This document shows, one piece after another, positions 23,791 to 25,419 of a DNA stretch of 25,419 nt; position 1 is the first letter of the stretch, and each line of letters starts with the position of its first letter. Position numbers and translations under genes: made by a program. This DNA is from a virus, in IMG/VR virus record IMGVR_UViG_3300047509_000024, positions 1 through 25,419 of that record; one strand, 5' to 3'. A model generated the notes under the pieces. That model was not told where the DNA came from, did not search any database, and was given only the letters and a program-made list of their open reading frames with translations.

Positions 23791-25419
23791 ATGAACTCCA
23801 TTTTTAAAACTTTCTTTTTATCATTGGCTATGATTGCTAATGTTCATTTTGCTTATGCTCAGCAAAGCATAATTCCGAATGGAAAGGCAACTTTTTTAGA
23901 TCAGAATGGCAAGCCTCTTTCAAGTGGAAAAGTTTATTTTTATAATCCTTCTACCACTATCGCTAAAACAACTTATCAGGATATTAATGGAACAACTCCT
24001 AATACTAATCCAGTTACTTTAGATGCCGCTGGTAGAGCTTTACTTTGGGGTACTGGTAATTATCGTCAACAAGTTTATGATAAAAATAATAATTTAATTT
24101 GGGATGTTACTACTTCTGCTGCTGGTAGTGGTTCTGGTGGAGGAGGTACAGCAACAGGTGATGGTGATCTAGTTGGTACAATTAAGCCTTGGGCTGGTAT
24201 GACTGCTCCTAATCAGTATATGTTTACTTATGGTCAGGAAGTTTCAAGAACTACTTATTCAGTTTTATTTGCAGCTATTACTTCTACACAACCTGTTTTT
24301 TGTAATTCTGGTAGTCCTATTTTAACAGGTGTTGGGGATACTACTAATTTTTGGGTTGGAATGAGCGTTGAAGTTTCTTGTGTTAGCGGTGGTACATCTA
24401 CTGTTGCTTCTAAAACTTCATCTTCAGTTACATTAGCCGCAAATGCTAATCTTACCACAAATGTTAATGCTATATTTTTCCCTTGGGGTAGAGGTAATGG
24501 CTCTACAACTTTTAATTTACCAGATTTTAGAGGTTTAATCCCTGTTGGCAATAATATTATGGGAGGAGTTGCTTCTACTAATATTAGTAATACTTATTTC
24601 GGTTCTACTTTAGCTGAAAGCTCTGGCGCTAGAGGAGGTTCTACTAATGGAAGTCAAACATTAGGATTAACTAATTTGCCTACTGGGATAACTTCAAATG
24701 GTTCGATTACTGGTACTGCTGTTCCTGCTTCTGGTCATATGGCTCAGAGTACTGTTACCATGCAAGAATTTGATGCAAATATTGGTGGCGGCGGTACAAT
24801 TCGCATTCCATCAAATAATCCAACTAATAGTGGAACTATCACAGATATAACATCACTAACTGTTACTGGTACAACTACTGTTACTTCAAATAATACTAGT
24901 GGAACAGCATTTGGTATTCTTTCTCCTATTAAATCTACAAATTATATTATTAAAGTTACTCCTGATACTAATTCATCTTCCGCTAGTGGTGTTACTTCAT
25001 TAGGAGGAATGACAGGCGATATTGCTTGTGGAACTGGATTAACTTGTACAGGAAATATAATATCATTACTAGGTAATCTTAATTCTCTAACGATTGGAAC
25101 AGCTACACTTAGTGCTCCAAATAATAACAATATCTGGCAGCAAACTGGAAGTGGCAATAGCGCGACAACTTCATATCATATAAATCCGGGACCGGGGACG
25201 ATAACTACCGGAACTATTGCTGAATTTGTTATTCAAAGTACTAACCTTCAAGCATTTGGTAGTAATTATGGGAGATGGAGTTTTACAACATTAGGAAGCG
25301 CTAACGGTTATCAAGCTGGTATTTTAGGAGAATATGGCGGAACAACTGCAACAGGTGCAATGGGAAATTTCGTCATTCAAAACGGAATTGAAAACCCACC
25401 AAGCACGTTCACTATTCAG
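23791..25419 (+). CDS. Tail fibre with signal peptide and tail-collar domain (3' end outside window)
   Basis: The frame is open from ATG 23791 to the window end, 543 codons. Residues 1-24 resemble a Sec signal peptide (MNSIFKTFFLSLAMIANVHF, then AYAQ). Next comes a head-binding-like domain with NGKATFLDQNGKPLSSGKVYF, NPVTLDAAGRALLW and YRQQVYDKNNNLIWD, a pattern known at the N-terminus of podovirus tail fibres. After a Gly-rich linker is a Phage Tail Collar domain: GTIKPWAGMTAP (129-140), SRTTYSVLFAAI, and GNGSTTFNLPDFRGLIPVGN. Between its two halves about 65 extra residues (165-231, ILTGVGDTTNFWVGMSVEVSC) form a separate beta module. Further on is a fibre repeat of the SLGGMTGDI...GNIISL type. 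Likely receptor-binding fibre. No stop is reached, so the C-terminal tip is not seen. Confidence 0.82.
   Translation, partial: MNSIFKTFFLSLAMIANVHFAYAQQSIIPNGKATFLDQNGKPLSSGKVYFYNPSTTIAKTTYQDINGTTPNTNPVTLDAAGRALLWGTGNYRQQVYDKNNNLIWDVTTSAAGSGSGGGGTATGDGDLVGTIKPWAGMTAPNQYMFTYGQEVSRTTYSVLFAAITSTQPVFCNSGSPILTGVGDTTNFWVGMSVEVSCVSGGTSTVASKTSSSVTLAANANLTTNVNAIFFPWGRGNGSTTFNLPDFRGLIPVGNNIMGGVASTNISNTYFGSTLAESSGARGGSTNGSQTLGLTNLPTGITSNGSITGTAVPASGHMAQSTVTMQEFDANIGGGGTIRIPSNNPTNSGTITDITSLTVTGTTTVTSNNTSGTAFGILSPIKSTNYIIKVTPDTNSSSASGVTSLGGMTGDIACGTGLTCTGNIISLLGNLNSLTIGTATLSAPNNNNIWQQTGSGNSATTSYHINPGPGTITTGTIAEFVIQSTNLQAFGSNYGRWSFTTLGSANGYQAGILGEYGGTTATGAMGNFVIQNGIENPPSTFTIQ

Noticed and set aside
1-25419. 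Window as a complete circular genome
   Set aside because: Joining the last base to the first breaks the end gene: the frame runs from the terminal CAG into a stop at about base 78 and does not match the open frame of the first gene. Replication and lysis genes are also missing.
1-25419. CRISPR arrays, insertion sequences, tRNA genes
   Set aside because: I saw no regularly spaced repeats, transposase motifs or tRNA cloverleaf patterns on reading the window.

Overview
The window is the virion-assembly (late structural) module of a tailed phage with a P22-like, short-tailed (podovirus) plan. Every gene I can support lies on the + strand, packed head to tail with start-stop overlaps. No replication, lysis, integration or tRNA gene is visible. 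Most of the window is AT-rich, but the first tail genes contain GC-richer patches. Together with the P22-like virion set, this suggests a phage of a Gram-negative bacterium, perhaps a proteobacterium of higher GC than the phage. The host call is inference, and I cannot tell whether the phage is temperate.

Layout. 1-2853: three tail-fibre or tail-spike type genes: a 5'-truncated one, a glycine-rich adhesin-like one and a beta-helix one. The two complete ones start with apparent Sec signal peptides. 2855-4836: a GIY-YIG endonuclease running into the large terminase. 4836-8226: a tiny ORF, then the portal gene, interrupted by a 341-residue intein with a LAGLIDADG endonuclease. 8210-10758: small genes of unknown function. 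10755-14083: scaffold, two small genes, a second GIY-YIG gene, a 194-nt leader and the major coat gene. 14084-15275: an endonuclease-VII-like HNH gene whose ribosome-binding site is buried in a long hairpin, then a small virion-region gene. 15282-18016: P22 gp4-like and gp10-like neck/tail-accessory proteins sharing an inserted beta module. 18054-23675: a small structural protein, a cupin protein, a DNA-ejection type protein, a third GIY-YIG gene and two large internal-virion candidates. 23791-end: a tail-collar/fibre gene, cut by the window edge, again with a signal peptide.

The virion genes form one pathway. Scaffold and coat build the procapsid on the portal, terminase packages DNA, gp4/gp10-like proteins close the neck, ejection proteins are packaged inside, and fibres/spikes bind the host. 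Superimposed on this is a heavy load of homing elements: three GIY-YIG genes, one HNH gene and one intein in about 23 kb, each in or beside a gene of the virion module. The most notable features are the class 3 (WCT, Pro1) intein in the portal, the sequestered start of the HNH gene, the resemblance between the N-termini of the GIY-YIG proteins and the genes just downstream of them, and signal peptides on putative tail proteins.
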